Shown here: positions 1 to 6,869 of the stretch, piece by piece
Layout: every line of letters starts with the position of its first letter
Position numbering within the stretch: position 1 is the stretch's first letter
Source of the DNA: an uncultured Clostridia bacterium
GTDB lineage: Bacteria; Bacillota; Clostridia; Oscillospirales; Oscillospiraceae
Direction of reading: 5' to 3'
Assembly: GCA_947169005.1 (NCBI GenBank)
Contig: CAMVOG010000019.1
Location: forward strand, 1-16,403
Length of the DNA stretch: 16,403 bases
The notes under the pieces: generated by a model
What the model saw: the letters and a program-made list of their open reading frames with translations, nothing else
What the model was told of the DNA's origin: nothing
The model's database searches: none
Made by a program: the position numbers and the translations under genes

Positions 1-1
1 C

Positions 2-655
2 GGCTATTCCTTCGGCTCCTTCCTGGGGCTGACGCTCCCGGTCTGGGGGCTGTCCCTGGTCCTCGTCCTCCTGCTCTGCCTGCCCCTGTCCCGGGCGCGG
101 CTCACCCCTGCCCGGACGGAGCGGTCCGCCCCGGATAAGCGGGGGCTGCTGCTCCATGGGGCCCTGTTCCTGGTCTGCCTGGCGGTGGTGCTGCGGCTGC
201 TGCCCTGGCCCGTGATGCTGGGGCTCGTGGTGCTGGCCCTGCTTCTGCTGGACCGGTCCCTGCTGCTCCGGGCGGACTTCGGGCTGCTGGCGACCTTCGC
301 GGCCTTCTTCGTCTTCTCCGGCAACCTGGCCCGGATGGAGGCGGTGGCGGAGCTTTTGAGCCGTTTGATGGCGGGGCGGGAGTACCTGGTCTCCCTGGGG
401 GCCAGCCAGATAATCAGCAATGTGCCCGCGGCCCTGCTCCTGTCCCGGTTCACCGGGGCGGGGGACGCCCTGGTGCTGGGCGTGGACGTGGGCGGCCTCG
501 GCACCCCCATCGCCAGTCTGGCCAGCCTTATCGCGCTCAAGCTCTATGCCCGCAGCGAGGGAGCGCGCACGGGCCGCTTCCTGCTGGAATTCACGGCTGT
601 GAACGCGCTGCTGCTGATTCTGCTTTCCGCCTTTTGTCTGCTGGCGCTGCTTTGA
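2..655 (+). CDS. ArsB/CitMHS (SLC13-like) anion permease, C-terminal part; 5' end outside window
   Basis: The open frame runs in from the left edge and ends at TGA 653-655, so about 217 C-terminal residues are visible. The protein is very hydrophobic, with at least four candidate membrane segments rich in Leu, Val and Ala. Two motifs point to the ion-transporter/ArsB-CitMHS superfamily: SNVPAALLLSRF and the glycine-rich GGLGTPIASLASLIALKLY, which resemble the re-entrant substrate-binding loops of that family. FFVFSGNLARMEAV just upstream also fits. Members export or import anions (arsenite, citrate, dicarboxylates) or exchange Na+/H+; the substrate cannot be told from this fragment. An internal ATG at 185 is not the likely start, because the frame is open and hydrophobic upstream. 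The family is fairly sure, the substrate unknown. Confidence 0.85.
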   Translation, partial: GYSFGSFLGLTLPVWGLSLVLVLLLCLPLSRARLTPARTERSAPDKRGLLLHGALFLVCLAVVLRLLPWPVMLGLVVLALLLLDRSLLLRADFGLLATFAAFFVFSGNLARMEAVAELLSRLMAGREYLVSLGASQIISNVPAALLLSRFTGAGDALVLGVDVGGLGTPIASLASLIALKLYARSEGARTGRFLLEFTAVNALLLILLSAFCLLALL

Positions 656-679
656 GCGATCATAAACATACGTAATCCA

Positions 680-713
680 GCCGCTTTGCCCGTTCAAGAC
701 TGGTCAAAGCGGC
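680..713. repeat. 9-bp perfect inverted repeat overlapping a promoter -35
   Basis: GCCGCTTTG (680-688) and CAAAGCGGC (705-713) are exact reverse complements separated by 16 bases. The right arm overlaps the proposed -35 hexamer of the next gene (701-706). No T-run follows, so an intrinsic terminator for the permease is possible but weak. An operator for a dimeric regulator is the alternative. Confidence 0.5.
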
Positions 714-729
714 ATTTCCGTGCTATGAT
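701..729 (+). promoter_or_regulatory. Predicted sigma-A promoter, extended -10, for the c-di-GMP protein
   Basis: The -35 is TGGTCA (701-706, 4/6 to consensus), the spacer is 17 bases and the -10 is TATGAT (724-729), immediately preceded by TGC, an extended -10. It lies 55 bases ahead of the ATG at 784. A ribosome site GGGAGG (770-775) is 8 bases from the start codon. Confidence 0.6.
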
Positions 730-783
730 AAGTATAAAGGATGCGCAATCGGCCGTGGAGACCGGGAAAGGGAGGTACAGCCC

Positions 784-3700
784 ATGAAGGAGCATCTGAA
801 ATTCCATTCACGCAACGGCAAGCGTCTCGTGCTGATCGTGGATGATGAGCTGATCAACCGGGAGATCCTGGGAGAGCTGCTGAAAAACGATTATGAGCTG
901 CTCACCGCCGGGGACGGGGCGGAGGCCCTGCGCCTGGCGACGGAGCGGCGGGAGACCCTCTCCCTCATGCTGCTGGACCTGAATATGCCGGGCATGAGCG
1001 GCCTGGAGCTGCTGCGCCGCATGAAGGAGGACGAGGGCCTGCGCCGTATCCCCGTCATCGTGCTGACGGCGGACCAGGAGGCGGAGGTGGAGAGCCTCAG
1101 CCTGGGGGCCAGCGACTTTATCCCCAAGCCCTATCCCCGGGCGGGCGTTATCCACGCCCGCATCCGCCGGGCCATCGAGCTCTCCGAGGACAGGCAGATC
1201 CTTTCCTCCACGGAGCGGGACCCGCTCACGGGCCTGTACAACCGGGAGTTTTTCTATCGCTACGCCGAGCAGTTTGACCAGCATCACAAGGACCTGGAGA
1301 TGGACGCCGTCATCGTGGACGTAAACCATTTCCACATGCTCAACGAGCGCTTCGGCGCCGCCTACGGGGACGAGGTGCTGCGCCGCGTCGGGGAAAAGCT
1401 GCGGGAGACCGTGCAGGACACGGGGGGCATCGTCTGCCGTCGGGAGGCGGATACCTTTATGGTCTATTGCCCCCACGGCAAGGACTACCGGGCCATTCTG
1501 GAAAACGCGTCCTCCGGCCTTCCGGAGGAGGAGGCGGGCAGCCGGGTACGCCTGCGCCTGGGCGTGTACGCCGATGTGGACAAGGAGCTGGATATCGAGC
1601 GGCGCTTTGACCGGGCCAAGAGCGCGGCGGACACCGTGAAGGGCAGCTTTACCCGCACCATCGGCTTTTACGACAGCACCATGCACGAGCGGGAGCTGTA
1701 TGCCGAGCAGCTGATCGAGGGCTTCCGCCGGGCCATCGAGGAAAAGCAGTTCAAGGTCTATTATCAGCCCAAGTTCGATGTGCGGCCCGAGATTCCCGTG
1801 CTGGCCAGCGCGGAGGCCCTGGTGCGCTGGCAGCATCCCTCCCTGGGGCTCATCAGCCCCGGCGTCTTCATTCCGCTCTTTGAGGAAAACGGCCTGGTGC
1901 AGACCCTGGACCAGTACGTCTGGCGCACGGCGGCGGCCCAGATCCGGGACTGGAAGGAGCGCTTCGGCATCACGGTGCCCGTGTCGGTAAACGTTTCCCG
2001 CATCGATATGTACGATCCGCACCTGATCGACACCCTCCGGAGCATCCTGGCGGAAAACGGGCTGGACCCCCATGAGTTTTTGCTGGAGATCACCGAGTCC
2101 GCCTACACGGAGGAGTCGGAGCAGATCGTCGAGATCGTAGGCCGCCTGCGGGAGCTGGGCTTCCGCATCGAGATGGACGATTTCGGCACGGGCTATTCCT
2201 CGCTGAACATGATCTCCACCCTGCCCATCGACGCCCTCAAGCTGGATATGAGCTTTATCCGCAACGCCTTCAACCAGCGGCGGGACACCCGCATGCTGGA
2301 GGTGATTCTGGACATCGCCGAGTATCTCTCCGTGCCCGTCATTGCCGAGGGCGTGGAGACGGAGGAGCAGCTCAACGCCCTTAAAACCATGGGCTGCGAT
2401 ATGGTGCAGGGCTATTATTTCTCCCGCCCCGTTCCCGCGGAGGAATACGAGCGCTTCGTTAAGGAGCGGCGGGACCGGGGCGAGGCGCCCATCCCGGCCA
2501 AGCCCCGGCGCAGCAGCCGGGAAAGCTCCTTCGGCAAGATCACTTACGCCCTGTCCAGCGGCTTCGAGCGCGTGTATTATATCGACACGGTCAGCAACCA
2601 TTATGTAGAGTTCAGCATCCAGGGAGCCTATGAGGACCTGCAGATCCGGCACAGCGGGGCGGATTTCTTCGCGGATATGGAGAGGGAAATCCCCCGGGTG
2701 ATCCATGAGCAGGACCGGGAGCGGGTGCTGCTGAATCTGCGGAAGGAGGCCCTGCTGAGCCAGCTTTTGGGCAGCCGGCCCTTTACCATGACCTATCGCC
2801 TGCTGCAGAAGGACCAGCCCGTCTATTATCAGCTCAAGGCCGTGCGGGCCTTCACCCACGACGAACAGCATATCGTTATCGGCTTGAGCAACGTGGATGA
2901 GCAGCTCCGCCAGGCCAGGGATGGGGACGAGCGGGAGAATCCCCTGGACTTCAACAGCCTCTCCAGGGCCCTCAGCCGGGATATGGAGAGCATCTACTAT
3001 GTGGATACGGAGACGGAGGGCTACCTGGAATTTGTTTCCGACGGCGCTTACGGCAGCCTGAAGCTGGAGACCACGGGCACCTGCTTCTTTGAGGAGTGCC
3101 GGAAAAATATTCAGAGCGTTGTATATGCGGATGACCGGGAGAGGGTGACGGCGGCCCTGGAGCGGGAAACCCTGCTCTCCGTGCTGAGCCGGCGTCCCGC
3201 CTTTTTCATGGATTACCGCCTGCTCATCGAGGGCAAGCCCCAGTATTACCGCATGAAAGTGATCCGCGCCGACAAGAAGGACGGCAGCCACATCATCATC
3301 GGCGTCAGCAACGTGAACGACCAGATTACCGAGGAGCAGCGGCAGGAGGCCGAGCAAATCAAGGCCCTGCGCATCGCCCAGCAGATCGCCAACCGGGACG
3401 CGCTCACCGGCGTGAAAAGCAGGCACGCCTTCACCGAGGCCGAGGAGAGCTGGGACGCCCGCATCCGCGCCGGGGAGGAGCTCAGCTTCGCCGTGGCCTT
3501 CTGCGACGTAGACGGCCTCAAGGAGATCAACGATACCAAGGGTCACAAGGCCGGGGACCAGTATCTGAAGGACGCCGCCGCCGTCATCTGCAATCTGTTC
3601 AAGCACAGCCCCGTCTACCGCATCGGCGGGGACGAGTTCGTGGCCGTCCTGGGCGGCTCGGACTATGCCGAGCGGGAGACGCTGGTGGGGCGCCTGCGCC

Positions 3701-3858
3701 AAGGCAGCCGGGAGGGCACCCACCCCGGCGGCGTGATCATCTCCTGCGGCCTGGCGGACTATGAGCCGGGCCGGGACAGCGCCTTCACCCCCGTCTTCGA
3801 GCGCGCGGACGCAGCCATGTACGTGAACAAGGCGGAGCTGAAGAAAATGGAAAATTGA
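784..3858 (+). CDS. REC-GGDEF(degenerate)-EAL-PAS-like x2-GGDEF c-di-GMP signalling protein
   Basis: This 1024-residue protein has no membrane segment or signal peptide, so it is cytosolic. Domains in order: a response-regulator receiver (about 15-135) with D20/D21, phospho-acceptor D65, T95 and K115; a first GGDEF domain (about 146-310) whose signature is EADTF at 221-225, so probably not catalytic; an EAL phosphodiesterase domain (about 315-560) with E344, N403, E435, D465/D466, K486 and E522 all present; two similar PAS-like modules (about 583-710 and 722-848) offset by exactly 140 residues; and a C-terminal diguanylate cyclase (about 870-1020) with GGDEF at 948-952, metal ligand D908 and no RxxD inhibitory site. 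The protein could therefore make and degrade cyclic di-GMP under control of an unseen sensor kinase; no kinase gene is adjacent. Which activity dominates is not visible. Confidence 0.93.
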   Translation: MKEHLKFHSRNGKRLVLIVDDELINREILGELLKNDYELLTAGDGAEALRLATERRETLSLMLLDLNMPGMSGLELLRRMKEDEGLRRIPVIVLTADQEAEVESLSLGASDFIPKPYPRAGVIHARIRRAIELSEDRQILSSTERDPLTGLYNREFFYRYAEQFDQHHKDLEMDAVIVDVNHFHMLNERFGAAYGDEVLRRVGEKLRETVQDTGGIVCRREADTFMVYCPHGKDYRAILENASSGLPEEEAGSRVRLRLGVYADVDKELDIERRFDRAKSAADTVKGSFTRTIGFYDSTMHERELYAEQLIEGFRRAIEEKQFKVYYQPKFDVRPEIPVLASAEALVRWQHPSLGLISPGVFIPLFEENGLVQTLDQYVWRTAAAQIRDWKERFGITVPVSVNVSRIDMYDPHLIDTLRSILAENGLDPHEFLLEITESAYTEESEQIVEIVGRLRELGFRIEMDDFGTGYSSLNMISTLPIDALKLDMSFIRNAFNQRRDTRMLEVILDIAEYLSVPVIAEGVETEEQLNALKTMGCDMVQGYYFSRPVPAEEYERFVKERRDRGEAPIPAKPRRSSRESSFGKITYALSSGFERVYYIDTVSNHYVEFSIQGAYEDLQIRHSGADFFADMEREIPRVIHEQDRERVLLNLRKEALLSQLLGSRPFTMTYRLLQKDQPVYYQLKAVRAFTHDEQHIVIGLSNVDEQLRQARDGDERENPLDFNSLSRALSRDMESIYYVDTETEGYLEFVSDGAYGSLKLETTGTCFFEECRKNIQSVVYADDRERVTAALERETLLSVLSRRPAFFMDYRLLIEGKPQYYRMKVIRADKKDGSHIIIGVSNVNDQITEEQRQEAEQIKALRIAQQIANRDALTGVKSRHAFTEAEESWDARIRAGEELSFAVAFCDVDGLKEINDTKGHKAGDQYLKDAAAVICNLFKHSPVYRIGGDEFVAVLGGSDYAERETLVGRLRQGSREGTHPGGVIISCGLADYEPGRDSAFTPVFERADAAMYVNKAELKKMEN

Positions 3859-3882
3859 CAAGTGAAAATGGGAAATGGTAAG
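3848..3882 (+). repeat. Degenerate heptad array (5 units) overlapping the stop codon
   Basis: Five consecutive 7-mers: TGGAAAA, TTGACAA, GTGAAAA, TGGGAAA, TGGTAAG. The last codons of the preceding gene (Met-Glu-Asn-stop) lie inside the array, and the terminator stem begins at the next base. It is a diverged relative of the TGGACAA arrays elsewhere in the window. Confidence 0.6.
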
Positions 3883-3912
3883 AAAGGGACCTGGCGAATG
3901 CCGGGTCCCTTT
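3883..3912 (+). terminator. Intrinsic terminator after the c-di-GMP gene
   Basis: A 13-bp stem (3883-3895 with 3900-3912) has a single T.G wobble and a GAAT loop. The 3' arm ends in TTT, but the T-run is short. It starts 25 bases after the stop codon. The AAA/TTT ends could let it work in both directions. Confidence 0.7.
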
Positions 3913-3934
3913 GCCGCGCTTTGGCCTGGAATAC

Positions 3935-3963
3935 TTGACATACCTGCATATGTGTGGTATAAA
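3935..3963 (+). promoter_or_regulatory. Strong predicted sigma-A promoter for the dockerin protein
   Basis: TTGACA (3935-3940), a 17-base spacer and TATAAA (3958-3963), preceded by TGG as an extended -10. The transcript would carry about 65 bases of AT-rich leader before the ATG at 4035, with AAAGGGG (4020-4026) as ribosome site. The dockerin gene is thus its own transcription unit. Confidence 0.8.
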
Positions 3964-4034
3964 GAAATGTGACAACGTGACGCACGAATATAAGCATGAT
4001 AAATATTAAATACTGTATGAAAGGGGAATAAACA

Positions 4035-5291
4035 ATGAATAAATTCGGCAAGCTGTCGGCCCTGCTGCTGGTGCTGGTCTTCTGCCTGTCTCTGCTTCCG
4101 GGGACGGTCCTGGCGGACGAGCCGGAGGAGGAGCCGATCTTCTTCGCGGCCATGATGTCCAAGGCCGGGCCGGGAGATCACATGACCAACACCGTCAGCG
4201 CCGAGTGGTACGGCTATCAGGAAAAGCTCGGGGACGACTATCTCTTCTCCGACTTTCTCAAGACCCGGCTGATGACCACCGCCATGGACCTGCGCTCGGA
4301 CGCGGCGTCCTTCTTCATCCCTCAGTATCTCAGCAAAAACGGCGGCTCTTACCATGAGCTGACGCTCTTCAGTTCTCAGGAGATCGACCCCGCCGCCATC
4401 GAGCTTGTCGGCGTGCAGACCATGGGCGAGATCGAAAAGCACGTGGTGGGCGACGTGGACAGCGCGGGCAACGACGGGCGCCTCTGGTGGTACACCGTGC
4501 CCCTCTTCGTGCCGGACAATGACTTCGACCTGGAGATCTGCGTCGGCGGCGAGACGGACGCCGTCATCCCGATCATCCACCCCTCGGGAGTGGGAGACAG
4601 CTTCATTGCCCTTGTCACCACCATGCAGGTCTATGACTACGCGGAATCCGAGCCCGGCGTTTTTGACAGCCTGACCCTGCGCCTCTCCGGCTTCTACCTG
4701 CCCAAAGCGGCTGAAGCCTATCAGATCGGAGACGCCTATTCCGAGGAATCCGTCCTTTACACCGCCTCCGCTCTGACGGAGGAGGACGAGTACGGCTACC
4801 GCTACGTCACCTTTGACTTTGACGGGAACGTTACCGCCGATGATTTCATGTGGTGGGGCCTCCGCTTCAACCACATCACCTTCTTCCCCGAAACGGAGTA
4901 TGAGTTCAAGGGCTACCAGGCCTGGTTCTTCGACAAGTACAACGACGTGATCTATGACGAGGGAACGGGAACGTACTCTCTTCGCTGGAGCTACGACGGT
5001 GAGGAATGGGACTATGAGAAGGAGACATATACCGTAAATCCCATCTTCTGGCTTCAGGGCGTCAAGGTCGAGGTGCCCACCCCCTACTACTGCATGTACA
5101 AGACTCCCGACGGCGCTCAGCCCGCCGTTCCCGGCGACCTGGACGGCAACGGCAGGGTGGAAAAGGCGGACGTGATCGTTCTCTTTGTGAGAATCAGCAC
5201 CGCCGCGCCCGAGGACCTGCCCGATCTCACGGGCGACGGCTGCGTGAACAGCCGCGACGCTCTGCTGCTGTTCAGAAGAACGGCGCAATAA
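4035..5291 (+). CDS. Secreted protein with C-terminal type I dockerin
   Basis: This 418-residue protein starts with a classic Sec signal peptide: basic MNKFGK, a Leu/Val core at about 8-22, and probable cleavage after VLA at about residue 27. The C-terminus (about 366-418) is a type I dockerin with two calcium-loop repeats, D368-L-D-G-N-G-R-V-E-K-A-D379 and D397-L-T-G-D-G-C-V-N-S-R-D408, each followed by a hydrophobic helix. Dockerins bind cohesin modules on scaffoldins or cell-surface proteins, so the product probably acts outside the cell. Residues 28-350 form an acidic, aromatic-rich region that I cannot assign to any enzyme or binding family. No membrane anchor or sortase motif is visible. 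It has its own promoter and ends at a bidirectional terminator. The dockerin and export are well supported; the function of the main module is unknown. Confidence 0.85.
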   Translation: MNKFGKLSALLLVLVFCLSLLPGTVLADEPEEEPIFFAAMMSKAGPGDHMTNTVSAEWYGYQEKLGDDYLFSDFLKTRLMTTAMDLRSDAASFFIPQYLSKNGGSYHELTLFSSQEIDPAAIELVGVQTMGEIEKHVVGDVDSAGNDGRLWWYTVPLFVPDNDFDLEICVGGETDAVIPIIHPSGVGDSFIALVTTMQVYDYAESEPGVFDSLTLRLSGFYLPKAAEAYQIGDAYSEESVLYTASALTEEDEYGYRYVTFDFDGNVTADDFMWWGLRFNHITFFPETEYEFKGYQAWFFDKYNDVIYDEGTGTYSLRWSYDGEEWDYEKETYTVNPIFWLQGVKVEVPTPYYCMYKTPDGAQPAVPGDLDGNGRVEKADVIVLFVRISTAAPEDLPDLTGDGCVNSRDALLLFRRTAQ

Positions 5292-5293
5292 AA

Positions 5294-5328
5294 TTGACAA
5301 TGGACAATGGATAATTGACAATGTACAA
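5294..5328 (+). repeat. Heptad array (5 units) between stop codon and terminator
   Basis: Five uninterrupted 7-mers: TTGACAA, TGGACAA, TGGATAA, TTGACAA, TGTACAA. The array starts 3 bases after the dockerin gene's TAA and runs directly into the terminator stem. Confidence 0.85.
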
Positions 5329-5368
5329 ACAGGGACTGTTGCAGGTAATTTTGCAACAGTCCCTGTTT
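5327..5368. terminator. Bidirectional intrinsic terminator between convergent genes
   Basis: A perfect 17-bp stem (5327-5343 with 5352-5368) encloses an 8-base loop. The plus-strand transcript ends in TTTTT (5366-5370), and the minus-strand transcript reads TTTGT after the stem. It serves both the dockerin gene and the phosphopantetheinyl transferase gene, whose stop is 7 bases from the right arm. Confidence 0.92.
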
Positions 5369-5374
5369 TTGCGT

Positions 5375-5938
5375 TTATTCCGCGTCCAGCGCCGCCCAGG
5401 TGAGGGCGGGGGGCGCCTCCGTGCAGAGGCAGAGGGTAAAGCCCTCCTCAAAGGGCGGATAGGTCAGATACAGCCCGCCGGGGCGGAGGGTGAGAGCCCC
5501 GTTTTCCACCAGGGAGAGGTCCCGCATATGCCCGGCCAGGCCCGTGCCCGCCCGCTTTACCAGGGCCTCCTTCGCCGTCCAGAGGCGGAAAAAATCCCCG
5601 GGCCGGGCCTCAAGCCAGGCCGCCTCCTCCGGGCGGAAGAAGCGCCGGGCCAGCCGCGCCCCGTCTATGGGCCGGGTCCGCTCCAGGTCCAGGCCCAGGG
5701 GGCTCTCCCCCAGGGCGCAGAGCCAGCGGCCTCCGCTGTGGGTCACGGAGGCGTGGAGCCCCGGCCACGCGGGGAAGAAGGGCTTGCCCGCCTCCGTCCG
5801 GGCCATAGCGAGCCCCGCCGGGTCCAGGCCCAGCCGCCGCCCAGCCGCCGCCCGCAGCAGCCGCTCCGTGTCGCTATGACCGCCAAGGGCGTGATAGATC
5901 GTCACCTGCAAGTCTGTCACCGGCTTTCGATAATGCAT
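5375..5938 (-). CDS. Sfp-type 4'-phosphopantetheinyl transferase
   Basis: Transfers the phosphopantetheine arm of coenzyme A to a conserved serine of carrier proteins, in the cytosol. The 187-residue protein is a little shorter than Sfp (about 220). It shows GKPFF (51-55), the VTHSGG segment (65-70), the magnesium-binding GLDLE motif with D84 and E86, and the helix motif WTAKEALVKRAGTGL with W120, K123, E124 and K128. The gene is the second of an operon with the HAD phosphatase, 12 bases downstream of its stop. The ATG at 5936-5938 lies inside a heptad array and has no clear ribosome site. A GTG at codon 7 or 12 would fit the usual family N-terminus about as well, so the start is uncertain. 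No NRPS or PKS gene is nearby, so the carrier could be the fatty-acid ACP or something encoded elsewhere. Confidence 0.9.
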   Translation of the reverse strand: MHYRKPVTDLQVTIYHALGGHSDTERLLRAAAGRRLGLDPAGLAMARTEAGKPFFPAWPGLHASVTHSGGRWLCALGESPLGLDLERTRPIDGARLARRFFRPEEAAWLEARPGDFFRLWTAKEALVKRAGTGLAGHMRDLSLVENGALTLRPGGLYLTYPPFEEGFTLCLCTEAPPALTWAALDAE

Positions 5939-5961
5939 AATTGTCCATTGTCAATTGTCAA
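5927..5961 (-). repeat. Heptad array (5 units) bridging two operon genes
   Basis: Read on the minus strand, the units are TTGACAA, TTGACAA, TGGACAA, TTATGCA, TTATCGA. The array contains the last codons and TGA of the HAD gene as well as the annotated ATG of the phosphopantetheinyl transferase. Two unit types (TTGACAA and TTATGCA) meet here in one register. Confidence 0.85.
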
Positions 5962-6589
5962 TTATATTTCTCACTTCCGCGAAGCTGTCCAGGACGGGGA
6001 CGCCGAGGCGCTCCAGGGTGGCCCGGCTCTGATGGCCCAGGGTCAGCAGGATGCAGTCGGCCCCCAGGAGCCGGGCGGTCTCGTAGTCGTGCTCCGTGTC
6101 CCCCAAAAGGAGCATGGGGCCGGGCTTTTCCCGGGCCAGCCACTCCCTGGCCAGGTCCAGCTTGCTGTAGGCCTCGATGTTGTCCAGGCCCAGCACCTCG
6201 TCGAAGCGGTCCAGCACCCCCAGGTCCCGGAGCTGGGCGAGGAGGATGCCCCGCTCGCTGGCGGAGAGGACGATCTGGCGGCAGCCCCGGGCCCGGAACC
6301 AGTCCAGCAGCTCCGTCACGCCCTCGTTGAGCTTCGCCTCCCTGGAAAAAATCGCGTACTGCTCCGTCCACTCCACGCTGAGCTTTTCATAGGGGTCCCG
6401 GGTGAAATCGTGGCCCAGCTTTTTGTAGTAGTCCACGATGGGGAAGGTGAAGATGCTGCGGTAATAGTCCACGTCCTCAATGAGGGGCATGCCCCGGCGG
6501 GCCAGCAGGACGTTTTCACTTTTGATGCCGGCCTCCACGTCGTTGACGATGGTGCCGTTGAAATCCCAGATCACGTGGGTGTAGCGCAT
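5951..6589 (-). CDS. HAD-family hydrolase, phosphoglycolate-phosphatase-like
   Basis: A 212-residue cytosolic HAD-superfamily phosphatase with a helical cap (about 18-90). Motif I is WDFNGTI with nucleophile D9, motif II is the S109 region (IVLSAS), motif III is K143 and motif IV is GDTEHD with D164 and D168. The second aspartate of the canonical DxD is asparagine (N11), which removes the usual general acid/base, although the remaining motifs are intact. The ATG at 6587-6589 has a strong purine-rich ribosome site (GGGAGGGAG) a few bases upstream. The last residues, IIDN, and the TGA are encoded by heptad repeat sequence. It is the first gene of an operon with the phosphopantetheinyl transferase. 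The substrate is unknown; a phosphorylated small molecule is likely. Confidence 0.85.
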   Translation of the reverse strand: MRYTHVIWDFNGTIVNDVEAGIKSENVLLARRGMPLIEDVDYYRSIFTFPIVDYYKKLGHDFTRDPYEKLSVEWTEQYAIFSREAKLNEGVTELLDWFRARGCRQIVLSASERGILLAQLRDLGVLDRFDEVLGLDNIEAYSKLDLAREWLAREKPGPMLLLGDTEHDYETARLLGADCILLTLGHQSRATLERLGVPVLDSFAEVRNIIDN

Positions 6590-6618
6590 TCGGTCTCCCT
6601 CCCGCGGAAAGATGCCGT

Positions 6619-6648
6619 ATTATACCACGGCGAGAGGGGAGAAGTCAA
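6619..6648 (-). promoter_or_regulatory. Predicted sigma-A promoter for the HAD/PPTase operon
   Basis: On the minus strand: TTGACT (6648-6643), an 18-base spacer and a perfect TATAAT (6624-6619) preceded by TGG. The start of transcription would be near 6612, about 23 bases before the ATG. It diverges from the polC promoter, with a heptad array between them. Confidence 0.8.
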
Positions 6649-6700
6649 TTTCCGGGGAAATGGGACGATTTTGGGACAGCGGGGAGAGTACAATAAATAA

Positions 6701-6763
6701 TGGACAATGGACAATGGACAATGGACAATGTGCAATGGACAATGTGCAATGGACAATGTGCAT
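6701..6763 (+). repeat. Heptad array (9 units) between divergent promoters
   Basis: Four copies of TGGACAA, then alternating TGTGCAA, TGGACAA, TGTGCAA, TGGACAA and a final TGTGCAT, all in perfect 7-bp register. Less regular units (AGTACAA, TAAATAA) precede it from 6687. The array ends 11 bases before the -35 of polC. The alternation suggests duplication of a 14-bp double unit. Confidence 0.95.
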
Positions 6764-6774
6764 ACCGCCCCTCG

Positions 6775-6803
6775 TTGACATGGAAGCGGAAAAAGCGTAT
6801 CAT
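6775..6803 (+). promoter_or_regulatory. Predicted sigma-A promoter for polC
   Basis: A consensus TTGACA (6775-6780), a 17-base spacer and TATCAT (6798-6803). The predicted start near 6810 gives a leader of about 60 bases before the polC ATG. Confidence 0.78.
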
Positions 6804-6806
6804 AAG

Positions 6807-6845
6807 AGGGACGAGAACAAGCGGGCGGGGCGCGGCCCCGTCCCT
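6807..6845 (+). other. GC-rich hairpin(s) in the polC leader
   Basis: AGGGACG (6807-6813) can pair with CGTCCCT (6839-6845). Alternatively CGGGGC (6826-6831) pairs with GCCCCG (6835-6840) around a GCG loop. The two pairings share bases 6839-6840, so they compete in part. Only a short TTT follows, so attenuation is possible but not shown. Confidence 0.35.
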
Positions 6846-6869
6846 TTCAGAGAATAGAAAAGGTGAAGC

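Noticed and set aside
808..3975. Long open frame on the minus strand opposite the c-di-GMP gene
   Set aside because: It is a shadow of a GC-rich gene: no recognisable domain, low-complexity Leu/Gly/Ala/His content, and the plus strand encodes clear REC, EAL and GGDEF motifs.
5315..6700. 461-residue plus-strand open frame opposite the PPTase and HAD genes
   Set aside because: It runs through a terminator, a repeat array and two clearly motif-bearing minus-strand genes; the product is low complexity.
6701..6763. CRISPR array
   Set aside because: The repeats are 7 bp, contiguous and without unique spacers; no cas gene is present.
6849..6862. The 14-base AGAGAATAGAAAAG occurs in the polC leader and again at 16379-16392 near the window end
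   Set aside because: A purine-rich 14-mer shared twice in 16 kb is roughly what chance allows, and nothing else around the two sites matches.
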